DNA from: Ruminococcaceae bacterium UBA7075
Lineage (GTDB): Bacteria > Bacillota > Clostridia > Oscillospirales > Acutalibacteraceae
Length of the DNA stretch: 12,775 nt
Direction: 5' to 3'
Assembly: GCA_002493635.1 (NCBI GenBank)
Contig: DKZL01000017.1
Location: 1 to 12,775 of the forward strand
Shown: in pieces, positions 6,511-12,775 of the stretch
Position numbering within the stretch: the first letter of the stretch is position 1
Layout of the letters: each line of letters opens with the position of its first letter
Notes under the pieces: generated by a model
What the model was told of the DNA's origin: nothing
The model's input: only the letters and a program-made list of their open reading frames with translations
Database searches by the model: none
Position numbers and translations under genes: made by a program

Positions 6511-8682
6511 ATGAAAATCATAAAAAGAAATGGTTCTGAGGAAGATTTTAATATTCAGAAAATTGTCAATGCGGTAAGAAAGGCTAATAATTCTTCTAAA
6601 CATAAATTTCTTACTGATGAGCAGATTGATGATATTGCCGATTATGTTGAATACAAATGCAATAAGATTAAGCGTGCCGTATCTGTTGAAGAAATTCAGG
6701 ATATGGTTGAGGATCAGCTTATGGCAAAGGGCGCATTTGAGCTTGCCAGAAGGTATGTAAGATACCGATATACCCGTTCACTTGTTCGTAAGTCAAACAC
6801 GACAGATAATAGAATTTTATCGCTTATTGAATGCAACAATGAAGAGGTTAAACAGGAAAATTCTAATAAAAACCCTACCGTAAACAGCGTTCAGCGTGAT
6901 TATATGGCTGGCGAGGTAAGCCGTGACCTTACAAAGAGAATGCTTTTGCCGCCGGATATTGTCGAGGCTGACAAGCAGGGCATTATTCACTTTCACGACG
7001 CAGACTACTTTGCTCAGCATATGCACAATTGCGACCTTGTAAATCTTGAGGATATGCTTCAGAACGGTACTGTTATAAGTGACACGCTGATTGAAAAGCC
7101 GCACAGCTTTTCAACAGCCTGCAACATTGCAACTCAGATTATTGCGCAGGTTGCAAGCAATCAGTACGGCGGTCAGAGTATAAGCCTTGCTCATCTTGCA
7201 CCTTTTGTTCAGATTTCAAGAGAAAAAATCCGCAGAGAAACTGTTGCTGAATTTGATGAACTCGGCTTTGATATAAGTGATGAGAAGATTTCCGAGGTTG
7301 TTGAAAAAAGACTTCGCAAAGAGGTAAACAGAGGAGTTCAGACTATTCAGTATCAGGTTGTAACACTGCTTACAACAAACGGTCAGGCTCCTTTTGTCAC
7401 TGTATTTATGTATCTTAATGAAGCAAAAAATGAGCAGGAAAAGTCTGACCTCGCAATGATTATTGAGGAAACACTCAAGCAGCGCTATCAGGGTGTTAAG
7501 AATGAAGACGGTGTGTGGATTACTCCTGCATTCCCAAAACTCATCTATGTTCTTGAAGAGGATAATATTACAGAGAAAAGTAAGTATTGGTATCTTACAG
7601 AGCTTGCGGCAAAATGCACGGCTAAGAGAATGGTACCCGACTATATTTCCGAAAAAGTTATGCTCCAGAATAAGATTGATAAGAACGGTGAGGGACACTG
7701 CTATACTTGTATGGGATGCAGAAGCTTCCTTACTCCTTATGTTGACGAGAACGGAAAGCCTAAGTACTACGGCAGATTCAATCAGGGTGTTGTAACAGTT
7801 AATCTTGTTGACATCGGCTTGAGTGCAAAGAAGGATATGGTGAATTTCTGGAAAATTTTTGATGAGCGTATGGAGCTTTGCCACAGAGCATTGCAGTGCC
7901 GTCACAACAGACTCAAGGGTACGCTCTCAGACGCTGCTCCTATCTTGTGGCAGTACGGTGCGCTTGCAAGACTGAAGAAGAATGAGCCTATCGACGAGCT
8001 TCTCTATGGTGGATATTCAACACTTTCACTCGGATATGCAGGACTTTGGGAATGTGTTTACAGCCTTAACGGCAAAAAGCTTACCGAGCCTGAAGGCAAG
8101 GAGCTTGGACTTGAGATTATGAGAAAGCTCAACGAGTATTGTGCAAAGTGGAAAGAAGCAGAACATATTGATTACAGTTTGTATGGTACACCTCTTGAAA
8201 GTACGACATATAAGTTCTCAAAGTGTTTGCAAAAGCGTTTCGGTGTTATTAAAGGCGTTACGGACAAAAACTACATAACAAACAGCTATCATGTTCATGT
8301 AACGGAAGAGATTAATGCTTTTGACAAGCTCAAACTTGAGTCAGAGTTCCAGACTTTGTCACCGGGTGGCGCTATCAGCTATGTTGAAGTTCCGAATATG
8401 CAGGGCAACATTCCTGCCGTTTTGCAGGTTATCAAATATATTTATGATAATATTATGTATGCAGAGCTTAACACAAAGAGTGATTATTGTCAGGTTTGCG
8501 GCTTTGACGGTGAAATTCAGATTATTGAAGAGGATAATAAGCTTTTATGGGAATGTCCTCACTGTCACAACAGAGATCAGGATAAGATGAATGTTGCCAG
8601 AAGAACCTGCGGATATATCGGTACACAGTTCTGGAATCAGGGCAGAACACAGGAAATTCAGGAAAGGGTGCTCCACCTCTGA
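6511..8682 (+). CDS. nrdD: Anaerobic ribonucleoside-triphosphate reductase
   Basis: This is the class III ribonucleotide reductase, an oxygen-sensitive glycyl-radical enzyme that makes dNTPs from NTPs in the cytoplasm. It has 723 residues, close to the E. coli enzyme. Residues 1 to about 90 form an ATP-cone (start MKIIKRNGSEEDFNIQKI), the allosteric ATP/dATP domain. The catalytic barrel includes SFSTACNIATQI with Cys204 and CYTCMGCRSF (397-406), whose Cys403 is the likely thiyl-radical residue. Near the end, Cys660, Cys663, Cys682 and Cys685 make the zinc site, followed by RRTCGYIGTQFWNQGRTQEI; the radical glycine is in CGYIG (most likely Gly701). The ATG at 6511 has AGGGAGA (6497-6503) 7 bases upstream. 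The stop overlaps the nrdG start by one base. Regulation by NrdR is predicted from the upstream boxes. Confidence 0.97.
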   Translation: MKIIKRNGSEEDFNIQKIVNAVRKANNSSKHKFLTDEQIDDIADYVEYKCNKIKRAVSVEEIQDMVEDQLMAKGAFELARRYVRYRYTRSLVRKSNTTDNRILSLIECNNEEVKQENSNKNPTVNSVQRDYMAGEVSRDLTKRMLLPPDIVEADKQGIIHFHDADYFAQHMHNCDLVNLEDMLQNGTVISDTLIEKPHSFSTACNIATQIIAQVASNQYGGQSISLAHLAPFVQISREKIRRETVAEFDELGFDISDEKISEVVEKRLRKEVNRGVQTIQYQVVTLLTTNGQAPFVTVFMYLNEAKNEQEKSDLAMIIEETLKQRYQGVKNEDGVWITPAFPKLIYVLEEDNITEKSKYWYLTELAAKCTAKRMVPDYISEKVMLQNKIDKNGEGHCYTCMGCRSFLTPYVDENGKPKYYGRFNQGVVTVNLVDIGLSAKKDMVNFWKIFDERMELCHRALQCRHNRLKGTLSDAAPILWQYGALARLKKNEPIDELLYGGYSTLSLGYAGLWECVYSLNGKKLTEPEGKELGLEIMRKLNEYCAKWKEAEHIDYSLYGTPLESTTYKFSKCLQKRFGVIKGVTDKNYITNSYHVHVTEEINAFDKLKLESEFQTLSPGGAISYVEVPNMQGNIPAVLQVIKYIYDNIMYAELNTKSDYCQVCGFDGEIQIIEEDNKLLWECPHCHNRDQDKMNVARRTCGYIGTQFWNQGRTQEIQERVLHL

Positions 8683-9224
8683 TGAATTACGGAGAGATTA
8701 AGAGCTTTGATATTGCAAATGGCGAGGGGGTAAGAGTATCGCTGTTTGTTTCGGGCTGTACACATCACTGCAAAAACTGTTTTAACAAGGAAACATGGGA
8801 TTTTAACTTTGGCAAGCCTTTTACCAAAGAGGTTGAGGACAGCATAATTGATATGCTTTCTTCGGATTATATCGACGGATTTTCACTGCTTGGCGGCGAA
8901 CCGTTTGAACCGCAGAATCAAAGAGTTCTTACACCGTTTTTGAAAAGGATTAAAGAAAACTTCCCAAATAAGTCAATATGGTGCTATACCGGTTATCTTT
9001 TTGATGATGAGCTTCTTTCAGAGAGCAGGGCAAGATGTGAGTGCACAGATGAGATGCTTTCACTTATTGATGTGCTTGTTGACGGTGAATTTGTGCAGGA
9101 CCTGTACAATATTACACTTGCTTTCAGAGGCTCTGAAAATCAGAGAATTATTGATGTGCAAAAATCTCTTGAAACAGGAGAGATTTGCAATTATACCCCA
9201 ATGAACGGACGGATACCGATATAA
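8682..9224 (+). CDS. nrdG: Anaerobic RNR activating enzyme (radical SAM)
   Basis: NrdG uses a 4Fe-4S cluster and S-adenosylmethionine to generate the glycyl radical on NrdD. The radical-SAM motif CTHHCKNC (Cys26, Cys30, Cys33) follows the family N-terminus (YGEIKSFDIANGEGVRVSLF). Also present are LLGGEPFEPQN, the SAM-contacting glycine motif, and the family block DVLVDGEFVQDL with FRGSENQRIIDV. The length of 180 residues is usual. ATG (8682-8684) overlaps the nrdD TGA as TGATG, so translation is probably coupled; a GGAAAGGG-like site lies about 11 bases upstream in the end of nrdD. A good terminator follows. Confidence 0.97.
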   Translation: MNYGEIKSFDIANGEGVRVSLFVSGCTHHCKNCFNKETWDFNFGKPFTKEVEDSIIDMLSSDYIDGFSLLGGEPFEPQNQRVLTPFLKRIKENFPNKSIWCYTGYLFDDELLSESRARCECTDEMLSLIDVLVDGEFVQDLYNITLAFRGSENQRIIDVQKSLETGEICNYTPMNGRIPI

Positions 9225-9230
9225 AGCAAA

Positions 9231-9282
9231 AAATATTCCCCTATGACATTTTATTATGCCATAGGGGATTTCTGTTTATAAA
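9231..9282. terminator. Probable bidirectional terminator between converging genes
   Basis: TCCCCTATG (9237-9245) and CATAGGGGA (9260-9268) form a perfect 9-bp stem. On the plus strand it is followed by TTTCTGTTT and can end nrdDG. On the minus strand it is followed by ATATTTTTTGC, an even better U-tract, and can end the gene at 9342-9785 that converges from the right. Confidence 0.82.
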
Positions 9283-9341
9283 AAATGATTATGTTTGATT
9301 GATAGAAATGAAAATATTAGTTTGAAGTGGAAGGTTTTTCT

Positions 9342-9785
9342 TTATGTGAATTTTTCATCAAATTGTTCTACAAGTTCTGTTGCGCATCTTATCATTTTCG
9401 GACAAATGGTTTTAAACAAATTCAATTCTTTAATCCTTTCCATATCCTCTGTTTTGGAAATATCATATCCTAAAAGTTCCCTGCATACAACAGTTCCTTG
9501 TTTTTCAATAAATTGATTCATAAAGTTTTCTGCAATTTGATACGCTTTTCCTTTTTCCTCCATATCCTCCGCATGACAATGACCGTATTTTAATCCTAAT
9601 ACCATTAAAGCACCGGAAACAGCTCCGCACATTTCTCCTTTACGGGCTCCGCCTCCAAATTGTGTTGAAATTTTTAATGCAAGCTTTTCATCTAAACCTA
9701 ATTCTGTTGCAAAACTGGTAAAAACAGCCTGAGAACAGTTGAAATTATTACAAAAATATTCTTCTGCTTTGTCTACATGATTCAT
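9342..9785 (-). CDS. C_GCAxxG_C_C family redox-type protein
   Basis: This is a small soluble protein of 147 residues belonging to the C_GCAxxG_C_C family of cysteine-rich proteins common in anaerobes; the biochemical role of the family is not established and a redox or metal-linked function is only presumed. Visible signatures: NCSQAVF (16-22), FGGGARKGEMCGAVSGAL (43-60), LGLKYG, and later cysteines in VVCRELLGYD (Cys101) and TICPKMIRC (Cys128, Cys134). Cysteines lie at 12, 17, 53, 70, 101, 128 and 134. The reading frame is open for 62 further codons upstream, but those overlap the ligase-like gene; the ATG at 9785 has GGAGGG (9794-9799) 8 bases upstream and begins the conserved domain. It lies 47 bases after the ligase-like gene on the same strand, so it may be co-transcribed; no strong separate promoter is visible. 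Confidence 0.88.
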   Translation of the reverse strand: MNHVDKAEEYFCNNFNCSQAVFTSFATELGLDEKLALKISTQFGGGARKGEMCGAVSGALMVLGLKYGHCHAEDMEEKGKAYQIAENFMNQFIEKQGTVVCRELLGYDISKTEDMERIKELNLFKTICPKMIRCATELVEQFDEKFT

Positions 9786-9832
9786 AGTTGTTACCCTCCA
9801 TTTTGTCTTTTTTATTGTTATATCAATAAAGT

Positions 9833-11431
9833 TTATTTTGATTTTAAGGGCAGTGTCTGACGGGAAAATGCCTCTGTCATTGCAATAAATATGAAAAACA
9901 AAGGTGTTGTCAGCGGCTGGGCAATATTTACGATTGCCTGCACTGCATAGCATATTACTGCGGCAACACAAATAACGGTCATCGGATTTTCTTTTGCACT
10001 TTTTACCGCACGGGCAATTACACCGCCTAAAAGCGTAAGATAAGCAGCCGTGCCCGTGATGCCGTGAGTAATAAGATAGTTTATATATTCGTTGTGTGCG
10101 GCATTTGTAGAACTGTCGCCATATTGCATAAGGCCGTGGAAATACGGTGAAAAGGCATAATAAAAATTATCGGGACCACAGCCAAACATTTTTTGCATAA
10201 AGTTGGAACAGCCGAAATGCTCTAACGCTCTTATCCACATATATCCTCTGTGAGTACCCCAGGCGTCGTTGAATCTTAATATTTTTTCAAAACTTCCGAG
10301 GTTTGTTTCAGTGTCGAAAACAGAAAAATAAATCATAACCGATATTATTCCTATTATGCCTGCCGAAAAAATTATGCCTGCTGTGACAGGAACTGCCTTA
10401 GGAAGTACGATGTTCGGCTTTTTGAAATCAAGAATATAGAGTAAAACAGTAATTACCACACATCCCGCTATAAGAATATAGCTGAGATTTGAATAAACGA
10501 AGAACTTCTGGAATTGATCCATATCCTTTGAATTATCATTCATAAAGAAAGAAATCAGTCTTAAAAGTTTTCCGAAAGCAAGCATAACGGTTATCGTAAG
10601 AAAATATCTTTTTAATCTTTTAATGTTTCGTACAAACCAAATGAAATAGATTATGCCGAAAACACCCAGTCCCAGAATACCTGAGTCGCTGTCAGATGTC
10701 ATCAGAGCCATAAACCCAAAGCCCGATGCAGCTAAGTAAAGGATTCGCAGGTTGCCGTTTTTAGACAGCACGCTTAAAGCCATAAGTACAGGCAGCATAA
10801 TACATATGAAGCTTGATAAGAAATTCTTATTACCTATGGTTGAGGTGAAATCATTTATCGTCTGCGCATCCGTAAGGCGAGAAAACATTCCGAGAGGATC
10901 AATGTAGAAGCAGTTTAATACAGCCAGAATAAATACGGCTGATGAAGCGATTGCAAGTGAAATAAATATATATTCACGGAAATTCATAAATCTGGTGATT
11001 ACAAAATAAATTCCGGCATAAAAGGCAATCAATATAAGTCCGTTGTTTCTGCCGGCTGTGCCGAACAGTGCATCCAAAGGATAGTTTGAAAATATGGTAG
11101 ACACTGCACTGAAAATGAGAAATGCAATCATCGCATAGTCGGGAACTGAAAAACTCCGTTTTAATCCGCCTTGTTTTTTTATATCATCCCGAGGTGAACT
11201 GTTTTCAACAGTTTTTGTATAGACAACAATTCCAGCAACCGAAACAATAAGAACGGCGGAAAGTCCCAAAAACAGTCCGTATTTGTCATGGCGGATATTA
11301 AAAAATTCATCTGTGAAGAAAAGCGGAAATACGGTAAACATTAAAACAAGATAATAGTTTACAAGACTTTCCTTTACAGATAAATTGTTATTACTTTTAT
11401 TTGTGACAGAAGCTGTATTTTTTTTATCCAT
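9833..11431 (-). CDS. O-antigen ligase-like (Wzy_C) membrane protein
   Basis: This is a polytopic inner-membrane protein of 532 residues with about 12-14 hydrophobic segments. Family features are TAGRNNGLILIAFYAGIYF early, STIGNKNFLSSF (GNKNF at 200-204), and an extended extracytoplasmic loop near the C-terminus with WGTHRGYMWIRA (about 391-402), GCGPDNFYYAFSPYF and AHNEYINYLITHG (about 445-457). The Arg of HRGYMW and His of HNEY are the kind of conserved residues seen in O-antigen ligase/polymerase (Wzy_C) proteins. In a Gram-positive such proteins are thought to polymerise or ligate cell-surface polysaccharide, but the substrate cannot be told here, since no other glycan gene is in the window. 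A TTG two codons upstream (11435-11437) would leave no room for the ribosome site; the ATG at 11431 has GAAAGGT (11439-11445) 7 bases upstream. It has its own promoter. Confidence 0.85.
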   Translation of the reverse strand: MDKKNTASVTNKSNNNLSVKESLVNYYLVLMFTVFPLFFTDEFFNIRHDKYGLFLGLSAVLIVSVAGIVVYTKTVENSSPRDDIKKQGGLKRSFSVPDYAMIAFLIFSAVSTIFSNYPLDALFGTAGRNNGLILIAFYAGIYFVITRFMNFREYIFISLAIASSAVFILAVLNCFYIDPLGMFSRLTDAQTINDFTSTIGNKNFLSSFICIMLPVLMALSVLSKNGNLRILYLAASGFGFMALMTSDSDSGILGLGVFGIIYFIWFVRNIKRLKRYFLTITVMLAFGKLLRLISFFMNDNSKDMDQFQKFFVYSNLSYILIAGCVVITVLLYILDFKKPNIVLPKAVPVTAGIIFSAGIIGIISVMIYFSVFDTETNLGSFEKILRFNDAWGTHRGYMWIRALEHFGCSNFMQKMFGCGPDNFYYAFSPYFHGLMQYGDSSTNAAHNEYINYLITHGITGTAAYLTLLGGVIARAVKSAKENPMTVICVAAVICYAVQAIVNIAQPLTTPLFFIFIAMTEAFSRQTLPLKSK

Positions 11432-11463
11432 AAACAATACCTTTCAATAATAGAATATATATA

Positions 11464-11492
11464 ATTCTATACCTATAAATCATTTATGTCAA
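11464..11492 (-). promoter_or_regulatory. Promoter of the ligase-like gene
   Basis: On the minus strand TTGACA (11487-11492), 17 bases, then TAGAAT (11464-11469): near-consensus sigma-A. The start is expected near 11457, about 25 bases before the ATG. It is divergent from the HAD promoter. Confidence 0.78.
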
Positions 11493-11504
11493 TTAAAAAA
11501 GCTA

Positions 11505-11533
11505 TTGTATTTGCACAATTTAGATGATATAAT
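11505..11533 (+). promoter_or_regulatory. Promoter of the HAD-like gene
   Basis: TTGTAT (11505-11510), 17 bases, TATAAT (11528-11533). The expected start is near 11540, leaving a leader of about 57 bases. It faces away from the ligase-gene promoter; their -35 elements are only 12 bases apart, so the two may affect each other. Confidence 0.7.
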
Positions 11534-11596
11534 TAGGACATAATAACAGTTTTGCCGCATATGGAATTCATATTATGTTTACGATATGGTGATATT

Positions 11597-12247
11597 ATGA
11601 AAAAATTGATTATATTTGGATTTGACGGAACTCTTGCTGACACTTCACCCGGAATTTTGCATTGTTTTAATACAACTGCAACCTCAATGGGATTCAATCC
11701 TGTTGACAGAAAGGCTATGTACGGGATTATCGGATTTTCGCTTGAAGCAGGGCTGAGAAAGCTGTTTGATATGAATGACAGTGAGATTGAATATGCAATC
11801 AACAATTACAGCAAGTTGTATTCAATGAAGGGTAAAGAAATGTTTTATCTTTACAGCGGTATTGAGGAGACTTTGCGCAGATTGAAAGACGACGGATATT
11901 TGTTAGCGGTTGCCACACAAAAGCATGATATGTATACTCGGGATATGCTTAAGACTCATAAGGTTGAGGATTTGTTCGATGTTATTTGTGCAACAGATGT
12001 CGGAAAGGATTTGCATAAAAGCAACCTGCTCAGAATGGCTTGCGAAAAGCTTGAAGTCCTGCCTGAGGAAAGTATTTTCCTCGGAGATAATTATATTGAT
12101 GCGCAAGGTGCAGCCGAGGTAGGGATGGACTTTGCCGCTGTATTGTATGGCTGGGGCTTCAGAACAAAAGCAGAGGCACAGCAGTATGAATGCAAACTTT
12201 ATATTGAAAATCCAGAGGAGATATACAATCTGATTAAAACACTTTGA
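11597..12247 (+). CDS. HAD-superfamily protein lacking the nucleophilic Asp
   Basis: This is a cytoplasmic protein of 216 residues with the HAD fold and a helical cap, resembling phosphoglycolate-phosphatase-type (Gph/PgmB-like) enzymes. Motif I reads IIFGFDGTLADT: the first aspartate of DxDGT, the phospho-accepting nucleophile, is Gly8, while the second (Asp10) remains. Motif II (VATQK, Thr107), motif III (Lys141 in LHKSNLL) and motif IV (LGDNYIDA, Asp164 and Asp168) are intact, and the frame is undamaged. By family knowledge such a protein should not form the aspartyl-phosphate, so ordinary phosphatase activity is doubtful; it may bind a ligand or work differently. The substrate is unknown. 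The start at ATG 11597 fits the family N-terminus, with a modest GGTG site at 11588-11591; the frame is open 15 codons further up without a better start. Confidence 0.88.
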   Translation: MKKLIIFGFDGTLADTSPGILHCFNTTATSMGFNPVDRKAMYGIIGFSLEAGLRKLFDMNDSEIEYAINNYSKLYSMKGKEMFYLYSGIEETLRRLKDDGYLLAVATQKHDMYTRDMLKTHKVEDLFDVICATDVGKDLHKSNLLRMACEKLEVLPEESIFLGDNYIDAQGAAEVGMDFAAVLYGWGFRTKAEAQQYECKLYIENPEEIYNLIKTL

Positions 12248-12385
12248 TGCGTCAAAATATGCAGATTTTGATTTAATGCAGCACAGCAGCATCAACGCAT
12301 TTATGTTTAAGCGCAAACTTTAAAAGCGATATTTTCAAAAATCTTAAAAAAATTTGAAAGAATTGCTAAAAGTCGAAATTAGGTG

Positions 12386-12414
12386 TTGACAATCGTCAAT
12401 CTATGATGTATAAT
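12386..12414 (+). promoter_or_regulatory. Consensus promoter of tRNA-Pro
   Basis: TTGACA (12386-12391), 17 bases and TATAAT (12409-12414) match the sigma-A consensus perfectly, as expected for a strongly expressed stable RNA. The -35 is also half of a small inverted repeat, TTGAC(AATC)GTCAA (12386-12399). The predicted start is near 12421. Confidence 0.88.
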
Positions 12415-12420
12415 AATAAA

Positions 12421-12440
12421 GCTGTCGGAACTATGACAGC
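12421..12440 (+). other. Leader hairpin at the 5' end of the tRNA-Pro transcript
   Basis: GCTGTC (12421-12426) and GACAGC (12435-12440) form a perfect 6-bp stem with an 8-base loop, exactly at the predicted 5' end and five bases before the mature tRNA. It could protect the precursor or guide 5' processing by RNase P; the role is inferred. Confidence 0.55.
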
Positions 12441-12445
12441 AATTT

Positions 12446-12522
12446 CGAGGTGTAACTCAGTTTGGTAGAGTGCTTGGTTTGGGACCAAGATGCCGCAGGT
12501 TCAAGTCCTGTCACCTCGACCA
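12446..12522 (+). tRNA. tRNA-Pro (anticodon UGG), CCA encoded
   Basis: The acceptor stem is CGAGGTG (12446-12452) with CACCTCG (12512-12518), a perfect 7 bp, followed by discriminator A and an encoded CCA (12520-12522). The D arm is ACTC...GAGT. The anticodon stem is CTTGG/CCAAG with loop TTTGGGA, so the anticodon is TGG, which reads proline codons (CCA and, by wobble, others). The T arm is GCAGG-TTCAAGT-CCTGT with one G-U pair. All arms fold without mismatch, and the gene appears intact. Confidence 0.97.
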
Positions 12523-12525
12523 CTC

Positions 12526-12570
12526 AATCCACAGTTTTATGCAAATTTGCTGAAAAACTGTGGATTTTTG
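12526..12570 (+). terminator. Strong intrinsic terminator after tRNA-Pro
   Basis: A perfect 13-bp stem (12526-12538 with 12554-12566) ends in TTTTTG. The 15-base loop contains the palindrome GCAAATTTGC (12541-12550). It starts 4 bases after the CCA end. Confidence 0.92.
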
Positions 12571-12598
12571 TTTTAGAATATAGCACTTATCACAAATG

Positions 12599-12623
12599 AA
12601 ATCACGCTCAATATTCGTGATTT
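12599..12623. repeat. Inverted repeat downstream of tRNA-Pro
   Basis: AAATCACG (12599-12606) and CGTGATTT (12616-12623) form a perfect 8-bp inverted repeat with a 9-base loop. The T-run after it is short (TTTTG), so termination is possible but not clear. Confidence 0.45.
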
Positions 12624-12653
12624 TGTCATTTAAAGTCATTTTCCCCGAATATT

Positions 12654-12690
12654 TCCCCGTTTTATATGAAATAAAGTGGGGATTTTTTAT
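12654..12690 (+). terminator. Second intrinsic terminator with no evident upstream gene
   Basis: TCCCCGTTTTAT (12654-12665) pairs along 12 bp, with two G-U wobbles, to ATAAAGTGGGGA (12671-12682) and is followed by six T (12683-12688). It has plus-strand polarity only. Between the tRNA terminator and this hairpin I see no gene, so it may be a back-up terminator or end a small unrecognised RNA. From here to the right end of the window nothing else can be supported. Confidence 0.72.
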
Positions 12691-12775
12691 AATATTGCAA
12701 TTTGATATTGTTTTAAGGTAAGCGTCAAATAATGCACACCTTGACAAAAAGCAAGAATATAACAACAGCCCACCT

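Noticed and set aside
7216..7905. Long open frame on the minus strand (229 codons)
   Set aside because: It is antisense to the conserved core of nrdD, has no family resemblance and no ribosome site; it is a shadow of the real gene.
9786..9971. N-terminal extension of the C_GCAxxG_C_C protein by 62 codons
   Set aside because: The extension overlaps the end of the ligase-like gene, is not part of the conserved domain, and a good ribosome site precedes the ATG at 9785.
12245..12299. Inverted repeats TGATGC/GCATCA and ATGCGT/ACGCAT after the HAD gene as a terminator
   Set aside because: The loops are large and no T-run follows, so an intrinsic terminator cannot be supported.
12741..12763. TTGACA near the right edge as a promoter
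   Set aside because: The only -10-like sequence (TATAAC at 12758) is 11 bases away, too close, and the window ends before any gene.
12511..12765. Minus-strand frame of 84 codons at the right end
   Set aside because: It runs through two terminator hairpins and into the tRNA 3' end, and shows no recognisable domain or ribosome site.

Overview
The window looks like chromosomal DNA from an anaerobic, low-GC Gram-positive bacterium, most likely a gut Clostridia member of the Oscillospiraceae/Ruminococcaceae type. The reasons are an oxygen-sensitive class III ribonucleotide reductase, a fructose PTS with a DeoR-family regulator, an HPr that keeps Ser46, strong purine-rich Shine-Dalgarno sites, sigma-A type promoters (TTGACA/TATAAT) and AT-rich spacers. 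The lineage is inferred from style and gene content, not from a database search.

Layout. (1) Positions 1-184: a non-coding end with a perfect palindrome (27-48) and the terminator of the next operon. (2) Positions 185-5885, minus strand: a complete fructose operon read right to left as fruR (DeoR-type regulator), fruK (1-phosphofructokinase), fruA (fused IIABC permease), ptsH (HPr) and ptsI (Enzyme I). It has a clear promoter and nearby TCA-rich direct repeats that are good operator candidates. Because EI, HPr and the permease share one transcript, it encodes every protein from PEP to fructose-1,6-bisphosphate. (3) Positions 5886-6510: a 625-base AT-rich intergenic region with the divergent promoters; the right part carries an array of NrdR-box-like palindromes around the nrdD promoter. 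(4) Positions 6511-9224, plus strand: nrdD and nrdG, overlapping by one base and followed by a probably bidirectional terminator. (5) Positions 9342-11431, minus strand: an O-antigen-ligase-like polytopic membrane protein followed by a small C_GCAxxG_C_C family protein. (6) Positions 11597-12247, plus strand: a HAD-family protein with its own promoter, in which the nucleophilic aspartate is replaced by glycine. (7) Positions 12386-12690: a tRNA-Pro(UGG) transcription unit with a consensus promoter, a leader hairpin and a strong terminator, then a second strong terminator with no recognisable gene before it.

Most of the window is conserved metabolism. I do not see a new defence or mobile system. 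The observations most worth a second look are the NrdR-box array and its geometry, the HAD protein lacking its nucleophile, the self-contained fructose phosphorelay with a repeat-rich operator region, and the unexplained hairpins downstream of the tRNA.
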